Shown one piece after another: positions 23,145 through 33,617 of a stretch of DNA of 64,000 bases. Below the pieces are notes generated by a model. That model made no database searches. It had not been told where the DNA came from and saw only the letters and a program-made list of their open reading frames with translations. How positions within the stretch are numbered: the stretch's first letter is position 1; each line of letters opens with the position of its first letter. The stretch lies in the NCBI GenBank assembly GCA_963971305.1, contig OZ020314.1:1798001-1862000 (forward strand), read 5' to 3'. A program made the position numbers and the translations under genes. The stretch comes from Arcuatula senhousia. Taxonomy: Eukaryota; Mollusca; Bivalvia; Mytilida; Mytilidae.

Positions 23145-24010
23145 TCCTTGCTTTAACCTTCGCTTAGGGGGGTCGGGAGGGCACAAGACAGATTTCGGGG
23201 GGAGGGGCCTCTTCAATGAATTTAGCTCTCCAAAATACCCAATATGCTTTAACTGTTAGATGAACCTACATAAAAGTTAAAGACAAATCCGACTTTTCAA
23301 ATCTGACGTTAGGAATTTCTTAAAAACTTGAACATATAATCTTGAGTATTGGAGAAATAAAATAAGCTAATAAAAATCATATGTCACCGTGCTTATTTTA
23401 AAGATATATCAACATAAAATATATAGAAATTTGACGGTTCAGAAAAATGCATAACTTTTTCTGAATTCGAATATAAACTTTAATATTAATGCTAAAAACA
23501 CGTTTTGTACGCCAAAAGAAAGAGAAAATGATTTTCCCGAAGTTAATGTTATTCAATAATACAAATATTTCGTTATAAGCTGCTTTTTTAGTGATAAACT
23601 TATTCCTGCCAAAACCGGCACCGTTTTTGAAAGTTTAAATTATGTTTTTCTCAAACTTCTAACGTTAAGATGTTTCTTATACTTGCTATTATCAACCGTC
23701 TTTTTGTATCATTGCAATTAATAGTTTAAAAAGTAGGGGTTACCGATCAAATAAAAAAGAAAACTGGCATCAAATACACAATTTTATGGTAGTTTTTGGT
23801 AATTGGACGTACCACGTTATTCAATGCACACAGTAACGTTACGCTAAAATGTTGAGGTTTTATTTACGTTGAGTGTTCATGGTGTTTCCAAATAAAAAAA
23901 ATCACGATGATTTTAGTTTTCGCTTATCCACATTATGCCATTTCCTATATATTAGAAGTCTTAAGATAAACAGGCATACTATACAATTTAACTGTCAACT
24001 CGCAGGACTT
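23145..24010. other. Noncoding stretch, nothing recognised
   Basis: AT-rich sequence with no domain-bearing frame. The 110-codon frame at 23,873-24,205 overlaps the foldback arm below and has no recognised motif. Confidence 0.5.
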
Positions 24011-24013
24011 TTC

Positions 24014-24915
24014 CACAGGCGTTTAGGTCCAGGATTTTATTTTATTATAAATAACGTGTATATAAAAATTTTCATTTCGTCTATATACTATTTCCACAAG
24101 GCAAGAATGTTTGAAAGTTCTAAAAATAGAACACAATTTACTCGCGGAAAACCATATTTTCTCATAGAATCAAATGTTTTGCATGAAATATTGGTGATTC
24201 TCTAAATCCTTTCAGTTTAATCTCACAATTGGGAACACATTTATCGTGAAACAATTCGCAATGACTTTGAATCTAATCTTTTTTCCACTGAAACAAACCA
24301 CCACGGACGGAAGTAGTTTAAAACTTTAAAGGGAGACAATATTCTTCTACTTTTTTTTCAAATTTTATCATTGAAATGAAATAACCAAGTATTTATTATC
24401 CTTGAACGTCTTTTTGAAAATTTATGGAACACCCATCGAGTCCTAGTTTGTATGTACGTTTTATTATACTACCAACTCGTCAGTAAAAATATTTCAAATA
24501 AAATTGAGTCCGCCAAATGATTTGTTCGAACTCGCCCAGATTTTACCTTTCTGTAGTGTCACTCGGAAGTCCTTTTATTTGGCGGACTATTGTTTCCCTT
24601 CAAAAACTTGGTCCACTTCCGTCCGTGGTGATCTTTTGTTTCGCTTCGTAGTAAAAAAGACCCGATGTGAGATTTATACATACTGACATGCTTTACTTTT
24701 GCTTCCTAAAGCGTGTTACAGCTGAAAGGAGTTATAGAATGTTCTAGTTGTTTATGCTAAAAAAATATTTCTACAAGAAAAAAGGGAGTTTCCGTCAGTT
24801 CTATTTTTAGGACTTTCAAACATTCTTGCCTTGTGGAAATAGTATATAGACGAGATGAAAATTTTTATATACACGTTATTTATGATAAAATAAAATCCTG
24901 GACCCAAACGCCTAT
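24014..24915. mobile_element. Foldback element: ~119-bp inverted arms with nested inverted repeats
   Basis: The arm at 24,014-24,132 (from 'aggcgtttaggtccaggatt' to 'ttctaaaaatagaac') recurs inverted at 24,798-24,915 with only a few changes. Inside are further inverted pairs: 'ccacggacggaagtag' (about 24,298) with 'ccacttccgtccgtgg' (about 24,613), and 'gtccgccaaatg' (24,508) with 'atttggcggac' (24,578). A transcript would form one long hairpin. No transposase is seen. Confidence 0.8.
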
Positions 24916-24991
24916 GGACTTTTCCGACAAAAAAATTTGAGATAATATTTCTGGATTAAGTGACAGCGCTTCCGCAACTGGATTACATATA

Positions 24992-25206
24992 GAATATTAT
25001 GTACTTGCCTTTTTGATACTATCTATATCGAGGTAAGTATCAGACGAGTCCGGTAGGACGAGTCTGATACGAGACTAGATGTAGATAGTATCAAAAAGGA
25101 AAGTATATAATATTCTTTTTATCGGTAATGACGTCACAGTTATCAAGTGCTCCCACCTGATATTTTTTAGTATCACGGACTGTCCATGATACTAAAAAAT
25201 ATCAGG
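24992..25206. repeat. Cluster of large near-perfect hairpins
   Basis: Hairpin 1 (24,992-25,115) pairs 'gaatattat', 'cctttttgatactatctat' and 'gtatcagacgag' with their complements around 'tccggtagga'. Hairpin 2 (25,156-25,206) pairs the 20 bases cctgatattttttagtatca with 'tgatactaaaaaatatcagg' around a ~10-nt loop. Flanking 'tttatcggtaatga' (about 25,118) and 'ttattaccgataaaa' (about 25,234) are also inverted, enclosing hairpin 2. Confidence 0.85.
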
Positions 25207-25249
25207 CAGATGAGATCAAAGGCCAAAACCGCTTATTACCGATAAAATT

Positions 25250-25800
25250 AAACCAGACCATTTTCAAAACCGAATTTAATTCTTATACCGGCCTTCCGCC
25301 TGAAAAGTTGGTGACGTATAAATTTATATAGAAATAGTGATATAAGTCCGTGTGTGTTAGTTACTTCGCAAAGTTTTTTCTAGTTTAGTAAAATATTTTG
25401 GATTATGGTTACAACGGCGTGAACTGAGGTATCGTATTAATTTAATACAGCGACAATTAGCGACAATATTTATGCAATTTCTACCTGCAGCTGCAAACCA
25501 AATATCGAAAGCGTACGAATAATAGTAGCAAAGAAATCTGCTACGAATAGTTTTCCAGCTCGTTAAACAGGAAGTAGGTAAGTGACAGACCTGAAAATGC
25601 ATCCCACCAAACGCGTACAAGACCCCTACCTGAAGCTGCATACCAAATATCAAAAGCCTACGAATAGTAGAGGCTGAGAAATCGGCTACGAAATGAAGTG
25701 TGTCTGGCGCAGCACGCACGAACGCACACAAAGACAGATGTCCGGCATTTCTGTGTCCCCTCTCCGCGTTGCGACGGGGGACAAAAAGAGTGCAAAAGAG
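25250..25800. other. Noncoding stretch with weak repeat traces
   Basis: Two related segments, 'caaatatcgaaagcgtacgaa' (25,498) and 'caaatatcaaaagcctacgaa' (25,645), indicate a ~145-bp duplication. The frames at 25,357-25,965 have no domains. Confidence 0.45.
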
Positions 25801-25804
25801 TTGA

Positions 25805-26030
25805 AAGTTTCAGGCATTACCTTTGCTTTACTTGGCGCGCGTTTCGTCTATTCCAGATTCATAAGAGGCGGTCCACCCATAAGATTTAAATTGAGTATAA
25901 AGAGCGTAGAAAAAAATCCAACATATACTGAACAAGACTGGGACCAACGTCATGTAGTTTTATAAAGTTTTGACAATTTCATAGCTTTGATGTTTTCCTC
26001 AAATTGTACATGTAGACCTATGTTTTTAAC
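25805..26030 (-). mobile_element. Decayed hammerhead-bearing retrozyme-like unit
   Basis: The minus strand holds GACGAAACGCGCG as in the units at 57.3 kb, but the CTGATGA core has become CTTATGA and the cleavage site GTC has become GCC, so it should be inactive. The flanking 'aaagttttgacaattt' and 'agctttgatgttttc' match 57,510-57,550. Confidence 0.6.
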
Positions 26031-27050
26031 TAGAAAATGTGTAAAAAAATATTTGAAGTACAAAAAAAATATTCCAATTTTTTTAATGGATTTTAAAAGC
26101 GGCTCCACAAAAAGAAAAAAAAAGCAAACGAGAACAACGATTTAAAATTTGCCTAACAATGAAAGTAAATCCAAGCCTTGCCGTCAAGTACATTTGTATC
26201 GGCATCATAATTTTTAGCAGAAGAAATGCACGTTAAAATGTTATCAGCTAGTTGCATCTTTGAAAAATAAAATGTAATGGGGATTTAGAATCGGCGCACT
26301 TGACATCGCCCTCCGTTTGTCATTGTAAAGACTGGAAACATGCATGTTTCAAAACTGCATATACAAAAAAAGGTCCCACAAGTTTAAAACAGTTTTGAGC
26401 CCTAAGCAATGCTCTCGTCCTCGAGTCAATTGACTATACAAACTTAGTACAGCATGTTTATCTATAAGGTTTGAAATCGGGAATGCCATAATTCAGCAAT
26501 GACTTGACTATCATTAAAACGGCACACAAATAACAAAAGACAATAAAAAAGTGCAAATTCTATAACGCGACGTCGATTTCAGTGTAACGTTGGGTAGCAC
26601 ATACACTGTGCGTAACGTCCATCATCTTTTCGGAAAGACGACGGATACAATGGACGAACGTCATAATGACGTTGCGCTTTTCTATGCGTAAAAACAATAG
26701 TGGGATTTGTCTTTAAAGTCCATTGAACAATACGTTTAAATGATTAAATAAGAAAATATTTTGTGTTGTTGAAATGTTTGGCTTTATGAAAATGCTTTGA
26801 TCGTACATGATGTTAAGGTTATTTTGACATTATAATAATAATAAGTTAGATCAAGTAACAGTTAATTATAACCAAATAACCGAGGTTCTTTTTTTTTGTT
26901 TTTGTCAGGCCTGCAAAGCAGAGCTGGACAGAGATGTAACTTAACATGCTTAACCAGTCAGGGTCATTACTTAAATAAGTGATTTTTAAATCACTTATTC
27001 AACTAGCATTTCCAAAATATATTATCTAACCGTCATTTGAATTTAAGCTG
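26030..27050. other. Noncoding stretch with small hairpins
   Basis: Contains an imperfect hairpin at about 26,612-26,665 (cgtccatcatcttt / aaagacgacgga...ggacg), a hairpin-headed-repeat remnant at 26,905-26,940 ('gtcaggcctgcaaagcagag') and a 26-bp palindrome 'aataagtgattt / aaatcacttatt' at 26,974-26,999. No gene recognised. Confidence 0.5.
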
Positions 27051-27560
27051 CGATATCAAATTTTACATCAGTTTTTTGAACATTTCACAAGAATTAAAAG
27101 ATGTAATCTATATATTCCTATAACATTTAAAATGTTAACAGATTTTCTTCATAATCTCTTGACTATTAACTTTATATTTGAAGTCATGAATATATAGCTA
27201 TGTACGTTTTCAAACCTATCTTAACAGTTATGTTTGAAATCTGGTGAACAATTTGTTTCTCAAACAATTTCTTTTGAATTTTATTAAAGTTTAATATAAA
27301 CGTTCATATAATTCAAGCTCAAATATTAGATTTACATATATTTCTTGAACATTACACAAGAAATAAGCAGATGTGATCTATATCATGTATATATTCCTAT
27401 ACACACATATTTTCTTCATAATCTCTTGACTATTTACATTGTATTTGAAGTCATGGCTATATAAATTGTTAAGTTTTCAACTTATCTTAACATTTATGTT
27501 TAAAATCTGGTAAAAAGAAGTTTAATAATTTTACAAGAAATTGTTGTAATAATTTCAGTT
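27050..27560 (+). repeat. Degenerate ~245-bp units outside the TIR element
   Basis: Two units share 'cttcataatctcttgactat', 'cttatcttaacattt' and 'tgatctatat...attcctat' with the tandem units of 4945-8400. No terminal inverted repeat is visible around them. Confidence 0.55.
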
Positions 27561-29680
27561 CAAATATAACATTTATTGTACAATTTTAATATACGACATT
27601 TTGTTAATACATATTCTTGTAAAGAGCTACATTTTTTTATTAATGATATGTACATCTTTATTTAAAATGCCCCCAAAAATATTTGAGTATTTTGTAAATC
27701 GGTAATTAAACAATACGTTATGTATGTGCTTCAATCAATATGCGTAGCTGTGGAATTTTGTTGACATGAAGTAGACGAATATTTTTGTTGTTACTAAACA
27801 ATTTATTTCAATATTTCAACACTTTGACGTATGCTTTTAATAATTCATTACAGCACTGAACATTCGCCTGATTTTTACTTAGGGCTAAAGCATTTTTATT
27901 TTTGCTGTAGAATGTTTATAATTCATTCGATTTAAAAAAGAATGATTTTTTTTATTTGATTAAATTCCTAATTAAAATCCTCTGTTTACTTACCATGTCA
28001 ATGGCCTTGGTATATGTTGCATAGTTTCAAAAGACGAACCACGCCCAAAATATGAATTGTTTTATTCTTGGTCCGATTTTGTAAATCTTATTCATTGGAG
28101 TCCTTGTGGAAATCCATGTCTACATTTTTCAATTAGATTTGCAATATTTCTTTCCGTTTTCTAGTAATTAGGGGTCAAAGGGACAAGAAACGCCATTTTA
28201 TAGTTTGTTGACGCAAACGATTTGACCCAAGTTTAGTTGTAGTGAGTCAGCCAAATGTTATGAAGTTTTAATATGATGATTATATCTGCAAAAGGAGGCT
28301 TCTTAATGCGTTTGGGGTTTATGGACCTTAATTACTATAAAAGGAAAGAAGTAAGGGGTCAAAGGGCAAAAAATGTCAAGTCATCGACATAAGCTCCAGT
28401 CCGGCAAGTTTTGGCCTGTAAAATATGTTCAATTCTGAGATTATGTAAATAAAGGTAATAACAAAACTATCGAACTTGAATGATCAATCTCATAGTTAAC
28501 GATAACGTAACCTTTATGAAATATTTGAAATTACCTTTGAAGTTCAATTCAACAATCATTGATTATCGCCTTTACCTTTGGGTATTTTGGGTTCTTTATA
28601 CGAGTGTAACTTTTAATATGTATTGACATTTGTAAAAGCATGGACCTAAGCAATTTTTAATGAAGCGCAGTAGCGCTTCTTGTTGCAAATGTGCGCAAAG
28701 GTCCACGCTTTTACACACCAATAAAGGTGAAAAAAAATATTGAATTCAATGCATATAATTACATTCCGATAAAATTTATTAAATGTTTGCACAGAAAATT
28801 GCACGAAACGCATGTTTTATCTTTAATAAAATTACTCCGCGCAAATCTTTGTTAAGGTACGACGTGCTAGTGAGTTTTATCAAAAAAATAAGACTGCATT
28901 ATTAAACAATCGAAATTGTGGTTATAAATTATAATGTAATGTTAGTCTGTTGCATATAACGACATTCTTGAACGGTAAAGTGAAAGTACTTGGAACTTTG
29001 TAGGTGATATGGTATACTTTTATTTGCTATATTATCGGTCAATGAAAATTGGCGAAAAATAGTACACACATATATGGAATTACTATTTTAATATTATGTA
29101 AATTTAAGTTTTATAATTGAAAACGGTGAAAATTAGTGTACTCAAAATAGAGAACTGGAGTTACTTCGTGAAAGTAGGTGACCGCGAAAAATCGTTCACA
29201 ATATTTAAAAATAAATCGTTGATCGTTACGTCACAGTATCTTTTCGTTCTGGTGAATTACAAGGTAACCATTATCAAAACTAAAATAATTGTAAGTAAAA
29301 GTTTATATAAAGAATAACGTCCAAATAATCCATGCAAATAAAACGAACATTTAAAAGAAGACCAAATTCTTTCGTACTATGTTAAATGTTACAAAACGTA
29401 CTGATTCACATATCCCTTTAAATAGTGTTCAATAGTTTTTTGTGTAAGAACCATTTGAAATCATTAACCGTAGATAGGATTTAAACTTAACTATAATATA
29501 GAATGTTTTTTAAACTCGGACAAATTACGATCGGCCATATTTGAATTTAATTGTGACATATTTTGAAGGATTGTTAATGAACAGCCAGGCGAAAAAAGTA
29601 TAGTATAAGTCATCAATCTCTTTTAAAAAAAAATATATTTATAAACACTATTGTACGGAAGCTGGTCATTAATGCATGGG
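27560..29680. other. Noncoding stretch with one nested hairpin
   Basis: Nothing gene-like is recognised. At 28,631-28,715 'tgtaaaagcatggacct' pairs with 'aggtccacgcttttaca' and encloses a perfect inner hairpin 'gaagcgcagtagcgcttc' (28,662-28,679), possibly a MITE remnant. The 66-codon frame at 29,117 has no known domain. Confidence 0.5.
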
Positions 29681-30112
29681 GGTTCTGGGTGGCCGAGTGG
29701 TCTAAGGCGCTGGTTTGAATACCACGATATTGCAATTGATCACTAGTCGATCACCTCTCAGCTGGTGATCGAGTCCCGTTTGTATTTAACAAAGAAGGGA
29801 CTTCCCCAACTGTAAAAGAAGAAGAAGAAGAAAAAAAATGTTTTATTAACCAAAAGCATGGTCCCACAAGGGGCATGATACAGAGCAATTAACACAATGT
29901 AATAACAATTAAATTATAAAAGTTACAAAGGAAGTATAATTATTATCACCTATATAATATCACTGTATGTGATTAGGTTTGTCAGTTACCTGCCGAATGT
30001 CGATGGTTTCCTCCGGGTAATCCGCGTTCCTCCACCATTAAAACTGACCGCCCTACATGGCCAATGTGCGTCGATTAAGGGCGTTAAACGCCAACACACA
30101 CACACACATTGA
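29681..30112 (+). mobile_element. tRNA-derived SINE(s)
   Basis: The head GGTTCTGGGTGGCCGAGTGG contains a box A-like TGGCCGAGTGG (29,690). A box B-like GGTGATCGAGTCCC lies about 70 nt further (29,763). After 'agaagaagaagaa' and an unrelated ~150 bp, 29,985-30,095 holds a core with 'ggtttcctccgggtaatccg', 'cctccaccattaaaactgac' and 'gggcgttaaacgcc', and then an (ac)n tail. That core is typical of mollusc SINE tails. This could be one SINE with an insertion or two adjacent ones. The anticodon region does not look like a working tRNA. Confidence 0.7.
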
Positions 30113-30211
30113 TGCATGTCGTACTAATTGATACGGTTTTCTGATTTCGCTCTATTCGCGGTAAATGTAGTCCTTGAAAAAAGTGCACACGATTATTCAA
30201 TTATTGTATGT

Positions 30212-30672
30212 AAGTTAAAGAAGCAGAAGTACCAATAGGATATCCGAATGTCAAAAGTCCGAAAGGGCAGAGACAAAACTAGTAAACACCAACAAGAACG
30301 GGACAAAACCAGACAACATGTAAAATATGGAAACACAATAAAGATTTAATATCAATCAACAAAGCAAACTCGAATCGAAACGAGAGTGAACACAGGTGCT
30401 CCGGAAGAGTAAGCAGTTCCTGATTGCTATAGCACACCCGTCGCGTTGCCAACAGTCAATGCGGTGTGTCAAATCCGGTAAATGGAGAAAAAACAAAACC
30501 ATATGACAAACCATAATCTGCACTCATCTGAGAGATCAAAATCCTATATTTGTCTAAAAGTGCATGATGTTTGCCGTAAAATTTCTTAATAAGTGAAAAC
30601 AGCAACCGAGAGCAACATAACCCTGTGTGAGCAAATTTTGTGTCAGACGTGACGCTCTGCTAAGGAAATTGA
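30212..30672 (-). mobile_element. Penelope-like 3' end fragment
   Basis: On the minus strand it begins with RASRLTQNLLTQGYVA-like residues of the RT C-terminus, continues through decayed '...TNIGF...SLR' and ends in the 'ggacttttgacattcggata' tail. Homologous copies lie at 40.45, 51.8, 54.9 and 55.8 kb. Confidence 0.65.
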
Positions 30673-30679
30673 TGTAAGT

Positions 30680-32400
30680 TCCGATAAGTTTGATCAGTGA
30701 AAAGCGTGAATATTAATATTGATATACGCATAATAGACAACTGGGTTGAATTCGTAAAAGTTAGTCACCGAAAACAATAATACACTCAAATAAGTGAAGG
30801 TAAACATTTATATGAATGAAACTTTAAAACACAACTCGTGATACGATAAGATATACATGGAGTACTTAATGCTACCCTATAATCGTATATATTGTTAAAA
30901 TGTACTGACAATCATTGACGTTGCTTTTCTTAAGTACACATTTTGAATAGAAGATCCAATCCTTTATTACGAAGTTTTAAATTTGAAAATGTACTGATTC
31001 ATAAAAATCCATTTTAATAAATTGCCAATAGCTTTTTGTGTAAAAATCATTTTAAATCATTATCCGTAGACAAAATTTAAGCATTGCGAAAATATGAAAT
31101 GTTTTAACGTCATTAACAAATTAAATTTAAAGTTTCAATGGTTTAATGTTAACAAATATAACAAATAGAAAGTCAGATCAACATACGATCGGTCATACTT
31201 AATTTAAATGTCATGGTAACATATATTGAACGAATATTATGAAAGTAGAGGAGAGAAATTTGTTCAAAATAAATTAAGAATAATATGTTCCACAATTATA
31301 TTTATATACACAGCGTGTATACAACGACATAATATATAAACTTAAACGGCGAAGTCATGGCCACCAGACGGTAAAACGAGCGAAATGATGTTAATTTACC
31401 TGCAGCATGGAGATGAATGCGCAAGGGGTCTGTTATTTGAGTTAGTTCTATGACTATTCAGATTGAAAATTGCTCTTAAAAGTCATTTATGTACAAAAAA
31501 TAATTTGTTTTGGCCAAAAAAAAACTGCCTGTCAAAATGAATATTTTTAGCGAATGTAATGGTGCTTAAAGTAAAAAACTTTGTCAACGGAGTATTATAG
31601 ATAAATTGGAAAGACGATAGGAGGGGTAGAAGAAAAAACATATTTAAAAACAGAATTTCTGAGTTTTTCACAGATAAGAACTTAGAAAAGTGAAAATATC
31701 AGTATCATAATTGTTAATTTGCACCCCAGAATTAATCTGGATACATTTTGATATATTTGTTGACAATGAATTGCGTGAAAAGTATATTAGCTAGGCATGT
31801 GATATTGGGTATACAGAAACTTTTTGTGTTTATATCAAAAAATAATTGATTTCAGTGATGGTTCCGGCAGGCAAAACATACTTTTAGTGGCCACACTCGT
31901 TTTTATTATTCATATATTAAGTTTACAAGTTATTAAGTTATGTTTCACATTTAAGTTATATGATTAAATCTCTGATCCTTTCATCAAAATTGTGCCACTA
32001 TACATACACACTATTAGCCTTAAAAATATTTTTTTGTCTATCTTTCTAAACGTTGTGAGTTAAATGTCTTCATATAATACATGAAAGTTCGGACTATTGA
32101 AATACTAATCTTGAACTTTATTAGGAAGTTTATGATTATATGTGTATACACGTGATATACACGTGAACATGCCGTCAATGGTGTAATTTTTAGCTCACCT
32201 GACAAAGAAAAATAGAACAAGAGAGGGACCAGACAATAGTTTTTGGCTTAAATTTTATGACTGAAATTTTGTTTTTTTTAAATTTTAGGATAACACATGT
32301 AACAGCAGGAATAGGAAAACAGAATCAACAAAAGCAGCTGGATTGTTATTATTCCATAGTGTTGACACCAAAAAATACCCAGGGTCTCTGTTTTCAACAG
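30680..32400. other. Region upstream of gene 2, no gene recognised
   Basis: AT-rich. 31,740-31,900 is a dispersed-repeat body shared with 17,640-18,090. The promoter and first noncoding exon of gene 2 may be here. A credible acceptor 'tctctgttttcaacag' ends at 32,400, 19 nt before the ATG. Confidence 0.45.
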
Positions 32401-32419
32401 GATTGTTATCTGTGCTGGC

Positions 32420-33617
32420 ATGGGCAAGTCTCAATCAAAGGCGGCTAGGGATAGCGAGAAAAAGTCTCAATATGTAGTCACTACTGTTGCCACCAGCAGT
32501 TGTCAACCTGTTGTCAGCATACAAAGTGGTGCCACCAGAAAGCCTCAATTTTCAGTCACTACTAGTGTTGCCACCGGCAGTTCTCCATCTCTAGACACTA
32601 TACAAAGTGTTGCCACCAGCACACCTCCAACTTCAGCCACCACTAGTGTTGCCACCAGCAGTTCTCCATCTGTAGTCACTATACAAAGTGTTGCGATCAG
32701 AAAACCTTCAACTTCAGCCACCACTAGTGTTGCCACCAGCAGTTCTCCATCTGTAGACACTATACAAAGTGTTGCCATCAGCACACCTCCAACTTCAGCC
32801 ACTACTAGTGTTGCCACCAGCAGTTCTCCATCTGGAGTCATTATACAAAGTGTTGCCACCAGCACACGTCCAACTTTAGCCACCACTAGTGTTGCCATCA
32901 GCAAATTTCCATCTGTATTCACTAGACAAAGTGTTGCCTCTAGCACTCTTCCAACTTCATCCTCCACTAGTATTGCCACCAGCAAATCTCCATCTGTAGT
33001 CACTAGACAAAGTGTTGCCTCCAGCACTCGTCCAGCTTCAGCCACTAGTGTTGCCATCAGCAGTGCTCATACAGTCACTATAGTTGCCACAAGCAGTTCC
33101 CCATCTGTAGTCACTAGTGTTTCCACCAGCAGTCCTCCATCTACAGTCACTGCAGTCTCTAATGTTGCCATCAGTAGCTCTCAAACCACTAGTGTTGCCA
33201 CCAGCTCTCCTCCATCTCTAGTCACTAGTGTTCCCATCAGCAGTGCTCATACAGTCCCCATAGTTGCCACCAGCACACCTCCAACTTCAGTCACCACTAG
33301 TGTTGCCACCAGCAGTTCTCCATCTGTAGTCACTATACAAAGTGTTGCTTCCAGCACACCTCCAGCTTCAGCCACCACTAGTGTTGCCACCAGCAAATCT
33401 CCATCTGTAGTCACTAGACAAAGTGTTGCCTCCGGCACTCTTCCAACTTCAGCCACTAGGGTTGCCACCAGCAGTTTCCCTTCTGTAGTCACTAGTGTTG
33501 CCACCAGCAGTCCTCCATCTACAGTCACTAGTGTTGCCACCAGCATTCCCCCACCTGCAGTCTCTAATGTTGCCATCAGTAGCTCTCAAACCACTAGTGT
33601 TGGAACTGACACATCAG
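32420..33617 (+). CDS. Gene 2 exon 1: myristoylation-like start and Ser/Thr-rich repeats
   Basis: The start MGKSQSKAARDSEKK fits the N-myristoylation pattern (Gly2, Ser6, Lys7 and following basic residues), as in Src-type proteins. About 25 degenerate repeats of the VATSSSPSVVT(I/R)QS kind follow, rich in Ser, Thr, Val and Pro and without Cys or hydrophobic segments. That suggests a flexible, possibly O-glycosylated or phosphorylated linker. The exon ends TCA G|gtacta in phase 1, which pairs exactly with the next exon. The ATG is chosen because it lies 19 nt after a good acceptor, but the frame is open upstream and an additional coding exon cannot be excluded. The minus-strand frames over this exon are mirror artefacts. 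Confidence 0.78.

Noticed and set aside
29681..29780. Possible functional tRNA gene
   Set aside because: Box A and a box B-like motif are present, but the anticodon and acceptor stems do not pair convincingly and SINE-type sequence follows.
32545..33576. Minus-strand frames with LVATLVVAEV repeats
   Set aside because: Mirror of the repetitive Ser/Thr-rich exon of gene 2; the plus-strand frame has the splice phase and start.
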